Assembly: GCA_032718475.1 (NCBI GenBank)
Contig: JAUCBJ010005944.1
Span: forward strand, 1 to 51,339
Direction: 5' to 3'
Source: Nemertoderma westbladi
Taxonomy: Eukaryota > Xenacoelomorpha > Nemertodermatida > Nemertodermatidae
DNA length: 51,339 bases
Each line of letters opens with the position of its first letter. Within the stretch, counting starts at the first letter, position 1. Below are positions 41,780-51,339 of this stretch, piece by piece. Made by a program: the position numbers and the translations under genes. The notes under the pieces are model-generated. The model was not told where the DNA came from. It saw nothing but the letters and a program-made list of their open reading frames with translations, and searched no databases.

Positions 41780-42082
41780 TTGATTATTTTATCCTATGAT
41801 TTCTGCGATCTCCTTGATAGTTTTGGTCTGACTCAGCATGTGAAACAACCAACCCATATACATGGTCACACACTAGATCTTCTTGTAACCACCGACGATT
41901 CTAGCAGTGTTGTCTCGGATCTTTTGGTACGTGATATTGGACTTTCCGACCACTTTATAGTGTCTTTCAAAATAATTTCATATAAGCCCCAGCCTATTTC
42001 AACATCTGTTAGTTACCGCAATATCTCGCGAATCAATGTGGAATCCTTCTGTAATGATATAGAGGACACCGACTTGCTATAA
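41780..42082 (+). pseudogene. LINE endonuclease fragment (C-terminal part of the EN domain)
   Basis: It reads LLDSFGLTQHVKQPTHIHGH, then TLDLLVTTDDS, then DIGLSDHFIVSF. QPTH..GHTLDL and LSDHF are the closing motifs of the APE-type endonuclease of CR1/Rex/jockey-like LINEs, and the SDH histidine is kept. The stop at 42080-42082 and the abrupt ends show a fragment of an ORF2. It may belong to the same type of LINE as the fragment at 1-880. Confidence 0.75.
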
Positions 42083-42296
42083 AAGTTAAGGATCACAAAT
42101 AAATCAAGTATATTAATTCAATATAATTTAATAATATATATTAAACCAAAGTTAGTATAATGCCAACTCGTACCTTGTAACCATAATAATTATATATCCT
42201 TATGACCGGCTGCCTATGTACAGCTGTTACCCCTCACCATATAATATAAACTCTATACCTTTACATGATTAAACCTGTATAACCCTTTCTACCCCT

Positions 42297-42614
42297 TCAC
42301 GAGATTGTCTTCACATCACGAATGTTAACCGATCGACCATCATCTAATATCACAACTTGCGGGAATGGTCGTTTAATAACAGTTCCAGGATTGTAGAATC
42401 GGGGACTCAGTTTAGGGGCGTTATGTGCTCTGACAATCACCTTATCACCAATAAAAATAGGGGTTTTCTGTTGAACATCAGTCATATTTGAAATCGGTGG
42501 ATTCTGTATTTTTCCACTCACTGCTTGTAATGGTGAAGAACCCAAAGAGTCATGATAAATTCGATTGATGTTGTATATAGCTTCTTGAAGATTATCTAAC
42601 CAACCATTACCCAT
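42297..42614 (-). pseudogene. Gypsy pol: integrase C-terminal module
   Basis: 105 codons. It reads WLDNLQEAIYNINRIYHDSL, then GSSPLQAVSG (the S-P-x-x-x-x-x-G motif after the core) and FIGDKVIVRAHNAPKLSPRF, then GTVIKRPFPQVVIL, the SH3-like GPY/F-type end. The TGA/TAA near 42297 would be the natural pol end. Confidence 0.7.
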
Positions 42615-42632
42615 TGTTCGGAGGCGATCGTT

Positions 42633-43190
42633 TCAAGTCATGTGAACTCTCTCACATATAGAGTTACCTTGCGGGTGATAACTGATAGTATGTTTACCAT
42701 CTATATTATATTTGGTTATAATAGGATTAAATAGAGAACTCATAAAATTTGATCCCCGATCAGACAATAGAAGTCTAGGCGGACCAAACTTATATACCCA
42801 ATGTTCTATAAATGCTTTAGCTACTGTCTTGCTGTCCGTTCGTACTAAATGGAATACTGTACCAACCAAGTATCTGGTTGAGTGGTCAATAACTGGTAAT
42901 ACATAGTTAAAACCTGATCTTTGAGTTGGTAAAGGTCCAACCATATCTATCGCGACGTATTCGAACGGGGATAATTCAGGGGCAGAAGGTAATTTTTCAC
43001 TTGGAGGTTGAAATTGGTTATATGATTTATATGATTTACAAATTCCGCATAAATCGAAGATTTCTTTTATCCGTTTACACAAATTTGGACACCAAAGACC
43101 AGCTGACAATATATTTAATTTAGTTTTTTTCCAGTTGAAATGGCCAGCTGAGTGATATTGCGATAATATATTATAAATTTCGTCATTAGG
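42633..43190 (-). pseudogene. Gypsy pol: integrase N-terminal and core
   Basis: A zinc-binding HHCC segment can be read (SQYHSAGHF, then DLCGICKSYK), followed by the core with IDMVGPL and SDRGSNF as the two Asp motifs and YHPQGNSICER with the Glu. A stop at about 42635 separates it from the C-terminal module. The HHCC part is open upstream of the first ATG, to about 43190. Confidence 0.8.
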
Positions 43191-43566
43191 AAGTCAGGCT
43201 CGGCTCGGCTCGTTACTCGGCCAAAGTACATCAATATTCCATTCTCGATAGAATAATTATTGGTAATGCAGTTGAATTGATGAGCTTATGAAGTTCTGGG
43301 TCCTGTGACTGGCGTCTCTTCCAATCAGGATCTAATATAGCAGAAACAGCAAAGCAAGATGAAGGAATAAAACATTCAGCAGTGGGATTCAATATACAGT
43401 AGTCTTCGTGAATGACCGACTCAGTGCATCGGCTACAACATTGCAACTACCTGGGCGATACATCAACTCAAAGTCGTAACGACTAAGGTCGTCTCTCCAT
43501 CGTGCTTGCCTATGGCTAAAAATATCCCCAGTAAGCTGCAGTAACGGCTTATGATCGGTATATACA

Positions 43567-43920
43567 TTAAACTTTCGTCCATGTAAGTATGGGTGAATTT
43601 CGAATCGCCCACTGTATAGCCAAGAACTCTCTATCAGATGACGAATATCTCTGTTGAGAGGATATTAACTTACGGCTAGCGAATGCAACCGAATGATATG
43701 GCTCTTTCGAATCATTGGGTTGGCATAAGACTGCACCAACGCATGGAACTCGCATCGACTTCCAATTGAAAAGACTCATTAAAATCCGGCATCTGTAAGA
43801 TTGGATCACACTGTATACAGTTCTTGAGGTGTATAAATGCATACTCACAACTATCAGACTAACAAAATTTATTTTGTGGTCGGTTTTGTAACTCATAAAG
43901 CGGTGCGGCAATGGTGGCAA
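43567..43920 (-). pseudogene. Gypsy pol: RNase H remnant
   Basis: In the C-terminal half it reads HSVAFASRKLISSQQRYSSS, then DREFLAIQWAIRN, the S-R-x-L...Q-R-Y...E-x-E/L-x-A-x-x-x-A pattern of gypsy RNase H. The N-terminal half looks frameshifted. It sits directly downstream of RT on the - strand. Confidence 0.7.
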
Positions 43921-44004
43921 AGTTCTGGATAAATCGCGAATAATAGTTTATCATACCACAGAATACTTGAACGTCATGAGGGGTATTAGGTCGCGCATAG
44001 TCTA

Positions 44005-44967
44005 TTATAGAAGTGACCTTATCTGGATCACTGGATCTGCTCGAATCGTCCCGTTGTTAACAATGTATCCGAAGACACATCCTGTATTACGACCAAATTG
44101 ACACTTTTTAGGGTTCAGTTTCCAACCATCGTCACGCAGTTTATCGAAAATTTCCCTCAATGAATGCAAGTGATCTCCTATATAATGATCCGCAACCATT
44201 ATATCATCATAGTACGGATCTGAAGCTTTGGTATCACGCAATGTCTTCCCCAGTTCACGGTTACATGAAGCACCTGCGTTGTGTAACCCAAATGGTGTCA
44301 CCTTAAATTGCCACAATTGGTTTCCTGCCTTGAAAGCTATCTTTGGTTTGGAATCATTGGATAAGGGGATTTGCCAAAAAGCAGACTTCAAATCCAGTGT
44401 AGTAATTACTTTAGCTCCTGATAATTCGTCGAGTAGATCATCAATGCGCGGTAAGGGGTACTGATCCCGAACCATTATGTTATTTAATTTTGCATAATTT
44501 ACACAAAAACGTTTCTCGCCGTCTTTTTTTGGGACAAGTAAACAAGAAAAAGCCCATGGTGATGAACTTGGTTCAATCACATCGAGTTTCAACATTTTGT
44601 CAACATGTTCCATTATTTCTGCATTCTCCTTGGGGCTTCGCCTATAGGCTCTCTGAAATATTGGTGCGTTATTACCAATATTAATGGAATGTTCAGCAGA
44701 TTTATGCCGACCGAGTTCGAAATCAGATTTAACAAAGACATCATTGTAAGACCATAATAAAAACTTTAAGGAATCCAAATCGTCTTTCCACCAATTCGGA
44801 AACACAAACATTCCTAAAAACTCATCACGAGTTAATTGCGGTTCATTAATTCGACCAATAGCTGAACAAAATGATATTTCATTCGTATAAAAATTCAAAA
44901 CAGCTCCTAAATCGTACAAAATATCATGACCAATAATTATTTCGAAATCATTTGAACCTTGAGGCAA
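44005..44967 (-). pseudogene. Gypsy pol: protease end and reverse transcriptase
   Basis: 320 codons open. RT motifs are VIEPSSSPWAF, LVPKKDGEKRFCVNYAKLN, TTLDLKSAFWQIPL, FKVTPFGLHNAGAS and the catalytic box as YYDD, where Y-[VL]-DD is usual. LDLKSAF holds the first catalytic Asp. The frame is lost right after the thumb region (KCQFGRNTGCVFGYIV). Alone it lacks RNase H and integrase, so it is not functional. Confidence 0.82.
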
Positions 44968-44970
44968 TAT

Positions 44971-46635
44971 ACCAAACCAATTCTTACAAATAACGAATAA
45001 TGAAACAAAGTAAAAATTAAAATTACATATGTAAATTATGTATGTACCAGTTTTGATGTACTTCTAATGTGACGGGAGCCAACGGAGTTGGCAGTATTGA
45101 CTCCCGACTGGTGTGTGAATTGTACGCGTCACCGCGTCCGTGGGCTGCTGGCCTGCTGCTACTGGATATCTGTGATAGGCCAAAGGCCGTTGAAAATAAC
45201 TGAGTTCTGTTGTTAGTATTAATAATCACAGTAATTGATAGTAGCACAGTCTGAATATAATAGCATGCAATAACGGTTAGTGACGACGGTCAAAACTGTT
45301 CCGGTCTCACCACTGTAAGGAACCAACTAAACTGGTAATCAATAATCACAATGGTTATATCATTGACACATGTTAAATTACCCCTACACTACAGTGTGGC
45401 TTTAATATCCAATAGATGCGCTCTAATCACCCCCAATGTGCTTTCTCGCCCACCATTGGCTTAACCTAATTAATTGTCACATCGCCACTCCCTGTTGCCA
45501 CTGTCCCTGTGTGCTAGCCTTACCAGCTTGTTTGTCCCCTCTGAGGTGGTTTGACCTCTCACCTCTCCTTATGGCTTGCGGCGTGTATCGCCCCAGTTGG
45601 TTATGACTTATGAGGTGACATTATTGTTGGTAATGTCACCTCACCAACTATATTGGTAAAATGCCACTCGTCCCATTTTCGGTGGATAATGCACGGAATT
45701 GAATCCGCTTACATCTACTGCTTTTATAAATACTGAAATAGCCTAAGACAGTAAGAATCTAATATCAGGTAACCTACCTCAAATGATGAAATGCGCTAGT
45801 TTTATATTCAATAATATTAGGCGATATATTTTGAATCATAGCACTTAATTAATATTATTCATTATTATTAACAGTCTGCAGTAAAACAGGAAATTTAAGG
45901 TCTAAAATAAAAAAAATAAATAAAAACCCAATATTGTATAATTCCCTATAGGGAAATTTGTGATTTCCCTATAGGGAAATAAAAACTTCCCTATAGAGAA
46001 ATAAATGAGTTTCCCTATTGGGCTAATTTCCCAGACTGTAGTTGTACTGTACAGCCATTTCACTGCAGTGCAGTATTAGCTATAGCTACCGGCTGACTGG
46101 TAGCGGTACCCCTAAGCACCTGCAAAGTGCTAAAGTAGCCCTGAAACCTGTAGGCCTCACCCAACTGCCCAAGGTCATCTAAACAACATTTATTTAGTTA
46201 GATGGCCTTGGCCTCACCAGTCTCAGTCACCACCAGTCAGCCAGTAGCTGTTTTTTTTGTTTAGTTACTATACAGGTCAGGTAGGCCTAACTGATATCAT
46301 GGTACCGCGTACCGGTACTGTTCGCTGTTCAGTAATTGGCTGACAGCTTGATCATCTGACTGTCTGATCATTGGAGTATTGGACTGGTTAATTTATTTCA
46401 GTAGGCCTATTTATTATTATGGTGTAGGTAGGTAGGCCTAAACAACGTTTTCTGACTTTGATTTTACTTGAAATTACTTTGATTAAAGAACCTCATTTGG
46501 GGCCACCATTCCGGTGCCTAGTGCCTAGCCACCAGCTATACTGCTGTACTTAAATACTCTCCCAAACGAATTATTGCAAAATTGCATATTGCTGTATCCC
46601 CTATTGAAAAGTTTTATTTTCTGCGCCGAACGCGG
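44971..46635. other. Intergenic DNA, no gene
   Basis: No ORF with family likeness. It holds the palindrome cluster at 45942-46030. gtgacgggagccaacggag and similar GC-richer text at 45070-45180 may be a gypsy 5' leader, but this cannot be shown. Confidence 0.4.
45942..46030. repeat. Cluster of ttccctatagggaa palindromes
   Basis: Two perfect 14-bp palindromes (45942-45955 and 45965-45978) are followed by two decayed ones (45987-46000, and 46011-46022 with ttccctattggg), spaced 22-24 bp. The spacing is about two helical turns. Confidence 0.85.
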
Positions 46636-46850
46636 CGCCGGGTGCCAAAAATCCTGCGCCGGCTCTGAGCAAAACCACGCCGGGTGCAAAAAATCCTGCG
46701 CCGGCTCTGAGCAAAACCACGCCGGGTGCAAAAAATCCTGCGCCGGCTCTGTGCAAAACCACGCTGGGTGCAAAAATCCTGCGCCGGCTCTGTGCAATGC
46801 AAAATGCTGCGCCGGGTGAAAAATCTTCCACCGGCTCTTCAAAGCTGCAC
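46636..46850 (-). repeat. Minisatellite 6: 42-bp GC-rich unit, about 5 copies
   Basis: The unit runs aatcctgcgccggctctgag, then caaaaccacgccgggtgcaa, plus aa (42 bp). The last two copies are decayed. It is open on both strands because 42 is a multiple of three (14-residue Cys-rich repeat on +, Phe/Arg-rich on -). The GC content stands out from the AT-rich flanks. Confidence 0.9.
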
Positions 46851-47082
46851 CGGGCTGACTGGTATAAAACATAAAATCTGCCTGTTATACTGTACAGTAC
46901 CTGTAGTTTATTCGGTTATCTATAATACTGCAGCTGCACTAATCCGAGTTGTTACTTAAACGAACGAGAGTTGTGGGTGGGTGAAATGAAAATAAGGATA
47001 CAGAGACGGAAAACCTTAATAAAGACAAATGCAACAAGTACAGTAGGTACGTTGTTTTATTCCAAAAGTGTAACCATGACCT

Positions 47083-47515
47083 ACTATAGATACGACCCGC
47101 TAAGCTGCTGCAAAGCCCCAAAATTTAGTGGGCCAGTTATTTCTCTTAGTTATAATCCCTGAAATAATAGGTCTAGCGCGTCGAAAGTACTTGTCCCTAA
47201 CTAAAATTATGTCCTCTTTCAGGTGAGACAAATAAAAATTTAATAGCTCCAGTAGTTTTCGAGATATGAGGAGTTCCTGGCACCCATGCCATATCAGCAC
47301 CTTTCAGAATTGAAAAAATACTCAAAATACACCACCCTTCAAAGACTTTGGTATAGCCATTCTATGCTTTTTTGGTTTGTTAAATTCATTATTAGTAATC
47401 GAAAGTGAGATTAGAAGCAAAATTGAACCTTTTATTTTTTAATAGATATACTAAAACAGCACCAAAAGTGCAAGTAGCTCAAAATTTTCAAATAGCCAAA
47501 GGTGGTAAATTGACC
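47083..47515 (+). repeat. Left terminal inverted repeat of the P-like element
   Basis: Pairs with 50913-51339. The outermost 70 bp differ at about four places and the inner parts have small indels. It contains gggccagttatttc, gcgcgtcgaaagtacttgtc and cctggcacccatgcc blocks in both ends. Confidence 0.9.
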
Positions 47516-48192
47516 CTGTAATTTAAAAACTGAGGTTTTTTGGCAATGGTTTTAAAAATTTGTGTTATTTTCGAAATGGCCAATGTTTCAGTTGGAATTT
47601 CGAAGTGCAGAAGTGCCAGTGAACTTGTACAGTACTTTATTTCAGTACCTACTGCAGTGAGCAGGGTCCAGTACTTACGACAGGTGTACGATACGTACCG
47701 GTACTATTTTACAGTACTGCACTTCCTTGGTAGGCCTACCGGTCTACGGATTGGTATGGCCAAGGCAGCATAGTATAACAGTCAGACAGTCGCACTGTAT
47801 TATTGTTTTACTACTGTATTAATTCTTCTGTACTGCTGTATAAATGGATATACAGATATACTACTACAGTGTATTATTCCGTATGTGGTATGTCAGTATG
47901 AGCACTGCATTGTGCCACTACTGTGCCTGTACAACTGTGGTGGTACATGGATGATAGGCATGCAGGCATGTCAATACCAGTCTGACTGGATTAGGCGTTT
48001 CCATTATTGCATTACTTCGGGGGTGTCTATATGTGTTTATAGCAATATACTGATATAACCTATATTTATTATCACCGCTACGACAGTACGAACTCACCTA
48101 GTGTGAAGGCCCGCCCAGCCGGGCTCCCGTGCCGGCCTATAGGTCTGAACATAGTCATGATACTACTGTATTTGTATGTGGTCACAGCAGTT
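47516..48192. other. 5' leader region of the P-like element
   Basis: Between the left inverted repeat and the transposase ATG. tactgta- and taggcctac-rich text, no gene. It presumably contains the transposase promoter, but no motif can be named. Confidence 0.4.
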
Positions 48193-50657
48193 ATGGTGGG
48201 AAAATGCTGTGTTTACGGATGCCGCTCGGGCTACAGCGGCACATTGCCGCAATCGACACCCATTTCAATGTTCGGATTTCCTCCACCAGATTCGCCATTC
48301 CATTGTAAATGGGTTGAATTTATTAGTTCGACTAGGCAAGGGTCTTCCACAGATCAGTTATGGACTCCAGGGGCTTCCGCTAAGATTTGCAGTTTGCATT
48401 TCGACGGGCGATATATTCATAGCAACCAACAGCGGCCATCTTTATCCAAAGATGCTGTTCCCACGATTCACCCGGATTCTGTTCCAACTTCGCTGCGCAA
48501 AATGCCCCAAACTCCTAGAAAACCTCCATTAAAACGAATATACCGTCCGGATGAAATTCAAAACTTCTCAAAGAAGACTAAAATTAGTTCTTTAGCTGAT
48601 GTAGAGGATTATGTAGAAGGTAATAAAGAATTTTCCGATTACGAGGTTCGTCTACATAATACCAGTTCTGGTAAACGGCTGTCTGTTTACAAAATGGATT
48701 TTAGTGACACACCAGCTTTACAAGAATGTATAACTGTTGACGCAGATCTACATGTCAAATTATCAATTGGAGGCACACCAATACCCCAACCATCTTGGTT
48801 AAGGTTAGTTCAGTTCCAAATTATTTAAAACTTGCATAATAGTTACCGGTATATATTTGGCGACGTCATAGGAGGGGTTGGTTGGCCCGTTTCCGGCCAG
48901 CCCATTATGAAACAAAAAGTACTATATTCCGGTATATACTATGTGTAACTCGTATTGTGCACATTTTAAACTTCCAATCAAGCATAAAAAGTCACTACAA
49001 CAACACCATAGTGTTTTCTGTTTTCTGTCAGCCAGCACAGACCCAAATAATTACTGCTGTAAATCGGTTTCATAGTTAATTTCATTTCATTTCTTGTAAA
49101 AATAAATAATTATTATATAATGTATATAATTTTAACTTATTTTTTTAGATCTTCTCGAAGTCAATTAACATCTACAACGATGATTGTAAATATGCTTTCT
49201 TATATTCGAAATGTGACGACGGAATCTCAAGACATAATTAAAGGACTTCTATCCCTGAAATACAACAAACCCAAAGGCAGGCCTAAGTATTCAAGTAGTG
49301 AACTTCGTTTTGCTCTGTTGCTGAGATATACATCCTATAGTGCATACAAGGTAGGCTGTCAAACACGATTAGAATAAATCTATTTAATATTATATTATTA
49401 TATATTAATATATTATATATTATTTTTAGTTAAGTCAGGTTTGTTATTGTTCTTTTTTACCAATCCAGAGCCCGAGCGTAGCGAGGTTAATTAAGAATCG
49501 AGAGCAAAGTGAAAATGAATGTGTGAAATGAATGTAAATTTAATTACAGATTTATTATGTTAAATAATTGTTATGTTAAATAGGCGTTAAATAACAAGAG
49601 TTATGTGGTTCTAGAATGTCCAATATCCAAGTGTTAGTGGTTGACTCTCCCTCTTTAGTAGTTTTATTAATTAATTTAATGCATTATTTAATACTGTAAT
49701 TAATGCATTTTATATATTTTCCTTCAACACCTTACTTTTTTTCTATTTTAGATGATGCGTAATGAAATTTCCTTACCGTCTGACTGCTTACTGAGGAACC
49801 TAATTTCAGGTGGCATTGATTCGATGAAGGCGTTAACAAAGTTACTTCGAGAAGATAAGATCGGGCACGATGTTGTTTTATTGATTGATGAAATGTTCCT
49901 ACAGCAACAGGAGCAGTATAGTGGCGGCGATTTGGTTGGGGCTTGTTCTGATGGAGAATTAGCAAGTGGAATACTTTGTTATATGGTTGTTTCTATTCAA
50001 ACTATTTATATTCAAATTCAAACTATTCAAAGTACAGGCAAATGAGTGGGGGTCGTTTTTTGGTGAGCTTATTAGAAGTTATTAGGTCAGAAAATATCAT
50101 TCGTGTTAAATCTATGCTAAAGGAGAATATTTGTTTAGAAGACGTTATTGTAGATCGATCTCTGGATTTCGATTTCACTGATCTCTTAGAGAATATTATA
50201 GTATCGAATTTGTTTATGATGTTGATGAGGCGACAACCGAGGCTACTGTTTGTGTAGCTGGCTACATAGCACACAAGTTACTAAAGAAATATCAATGTGA
50301 CGAATAGTTAAAATAACACCGTTTTTTAAACTTTTAGATCAGGGCGGGCTAATATTCCCTACAGAAAGTCTTCGTGAACTAGTAAAACATGCCTTTGTAA
50401 TTTTGGATCGAGCTGAGACCGTAATTCTAGAACAAGAATTGCCGTACAGAAAGGTTGCGCAAGTGGTTTTGAATCATGTTTGCGAACACAGCCCATTTAT
50501 GGGCATCGGTTGTGATAAACATATACAGAACACTATTAAAGTTGTCTTTACCACGGTCTGCAATGTCTTTGGAAAAAATGTGGCAAAGGAACACTCCCAG
50601 TGCTCTAGGAAGGATACAATTAAAGAATTTAAAACTCGTCAACTTAAAAAAAAATGA
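48193..50657 (+). pseudogene. THAP-domain P-element-like transposase, spliced, probably shortened
   Basis: Exon 1 (48193-48803) has a THAP zinc finger: C6 and C10, then C66 and H69 (ICSLHF), with W40, P59 and AVPTI at 88-92. The donor TTAAG|GTTAGT joins 49149-49350 (acceptor tttttttag|ATC), which reads KYSSSELRFALLLRYTSYSA, the P-type ALLLRYTS/AYK segment. The donor CAAG|GTAGGC joins 49752 onward (acceptor ctattttag|ATG). That exon gives LIDEMFLQQQ, the first acidic position of the RNase H-like core, then GDLVGACSDGELASG. Later pieces read VCVAGYIAHKLLKKYQC in another frame and GGLIFPTESLRELVKHAF at 50339-50657. The core between them is much shorter than in relatives and has a stop (50043-50045) and a frameshift. 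It is likely inactive unless splicing rescues it. Confidence 0.75.
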
Positions 50658-50912
50658 ATTATTCAGTCTCTTTCTATTTGTAACTATTTGTAACTAAGTG
50701 AATAATGTGAATAGTAATGTGTAAATAGTGAATAGCAACAAAATTCCATTACTTTGAACATAATAAACGCCATTTTTGGAAATGAGTTTGCAATGAAATT
50801 GCTTGTAATGGATGAAACTTGTCATTTTCGTACCATTTTTGACAATTGCAAAATCTTATAAACCTTGCCAATGAGATCAGCACATTCTAAAACCTCAGTA
50901 GCCAAACTGTGT
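50658..50912. other. 3' UTR of the transposase and inner part of the element
   Basis: No ORF. An ataataaac phrase at about 50759 contains an AATAAA polyadenylation hexamer for the transposase message. Confidence 0.4.
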
Positions 50913-51339
50913 GGCCAATTTACCACGTTTGGATATTTTAAAATTTTGAGCTACTTGTACTTTTGGTGCTGTTTTAGTGTCTATTAAAAATAAAAGCTTT
51001 TTTGCTTCTAATCTTGCTTTCGATTACTAATAATGAATTCAACAAACCAAAAAAGCATAGTATGGTTATACCAAAGTCTTTGAAGGGTGGTGTATTTTCA
51101 GTATTTTTTCTATTCCGAAAGGTGCTGATATGGTATGGGTGCCAGGAACTCCTCATATCTCGAAAACTACTGGAGCTATTAAATTTTTATTTGCCTCACC
51201 TGAAAGAGGACATAATTTTAGTTAGGGACAAGTACTTTCGACGCGCTAGACGTATTGTTTCAGGGGTTCTATCTAAGGGAAATAACTGGCCCACTAAATT
51301 TAGGGGCTTTGCAGCAGCTTAGCGGGTCGTATCTATAGT
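50913..51339 (-). repeat. Right terminal inverted repeat of the P-like element
   Basis: The reverse complement of the left repeat, ending gcgggtcgtatctatagt at the window edge. It carries a 106-codon ORF on the + strand that is just a by-product. Confidence 0.9.

Larger units (their letters stand above)
42297..44970 (-). mobile_element. Ty3/gypsy LTR retrotransposon pol, degraded
   Basis: Reading on the - strand from 44970 down: the end of an aspartic protease (EIIIGHDILYDLGAV), RT, RNase H and integrase, in Ty3/gypsy order. Reading frames are interrupted by shifts and stops at about 44000, 43560, 43200 and 42630. gag and a recognisable LTR or primer-binding site were not found. 42083-42296 could hold LTR remnants but no direct repeat was seen. 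Confidence 0.85.
47083..51339 (+). mobile_element. P-element/THAP9-like DNA transposon with long terminal inverted repeats
   Basis: The left end (47083-about 47515) and right end (about 50913-51339) are reverse complements over about 430 bp, starting actatagatacgacccgct. The final base of the window is the matching outermost base on the right. Between them lies a spliced THAP-domain transposase gene. P elements of Drosophila have 31-bp ends, so arms this long are unusual for the family. The target duplication (8 bp in P elements) cannot be tested because the right flank is outside the window. Confidence 0.85.

Noticed and set aside
46525-46872. 115-codon - strand ORF rich in FALHRAGAGF-like repeats
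   Set aside because: A translation of the 42-bp minisatellite, which is open on both strands.
51002-51322. 106-codon ORF in the right inverted repeat of the P-like element
   Set aside because: The mirror copy in the left repeat is broken by stops, and the frame has no known domain. It is treated as terminal repeat sequence.

Overview
The window is a gene-poor, repeat-rich stretch of an animal nuclear genome. The evidence is spliced genes with GT-AG introns, a motile-cilium gene, LINE, Ty3/gypsy, hAT and P-like transposon remains, a tRNA-derived SINE and several kilobase-scale minisatellites. Motif habits such as taggcctac and runs of actgta, together with the transposon mix, fit a marine invertebrate. 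That is a weak inference and the species cannot be fixed from the sequence.

Layout. 1-2.7 kb: the 3' end of a LINE, then unremarkable DNA. 2.7-4.8 kb: an intronless, intact GNL2/NGP-1 (nucleolar GTPase) gene, + strand. 5.5-37.3 kb: a cilium and flagellum associated coiled-coil gene, CFAP100/CCDC37-like, - strand. Six coding exons join in phase (37284-37167, 36698-36562, 35591-35417, 35184-34953, 13932-13740, 11140-11029) and the gene continues leftward past 11029. Its fourth intron is 21,020 bp and holds an entire second, opposite-strand spliced gene (14259-34798, +) for a small coiled-coil protein that I do not recognise.

The introns are filled with repeats. A 46/47-bp minisatellite (about 5.5 kb) starts at the 5' splice site of CFAP100 exon 6. 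A 32-bp minisatellite (about 7.6 kb, roughly 235 copies) fills intron 2 of the nested gene and resembles the 3' tail of a LINE in the same window. A 27-bp minisatellite (about 4.2 kb) and two oppositely oriented 21-bp arrays follow. Two long-inverted-repeat (foldback-like) elements share one terminal motif, and there are a palindromic tRNA-SINE pair and an inverted pair of G-tract-flanked MITEs.

37.3-47 kb is intergenic transposon debris: a decayed gypsy integrase split by a hAT element, LINE endonuclease and RT fragments, a broken gypsy pol on the - strand, a small palindrome cluster and a 42-bp minisatellite. 47,083-51,339 is one P-element/THAP9-like transposon with inverted repeats of about 430 bp. 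Its right end falls on the last base of the window, and it carries a THAP-domain transposase gene that looks internally shortened.

The most interesting biology is the CFAP100 locus: a ciliary gene whose introns host a nested antisense gene, and whose minisatellites appear to have grown out of functional or transposon sequence (a splice donor, a LINE tail). Exon boundaries were read by eye from splice consensus, phase and family resemblance. Family identifications come from motif recognition, not database searches.
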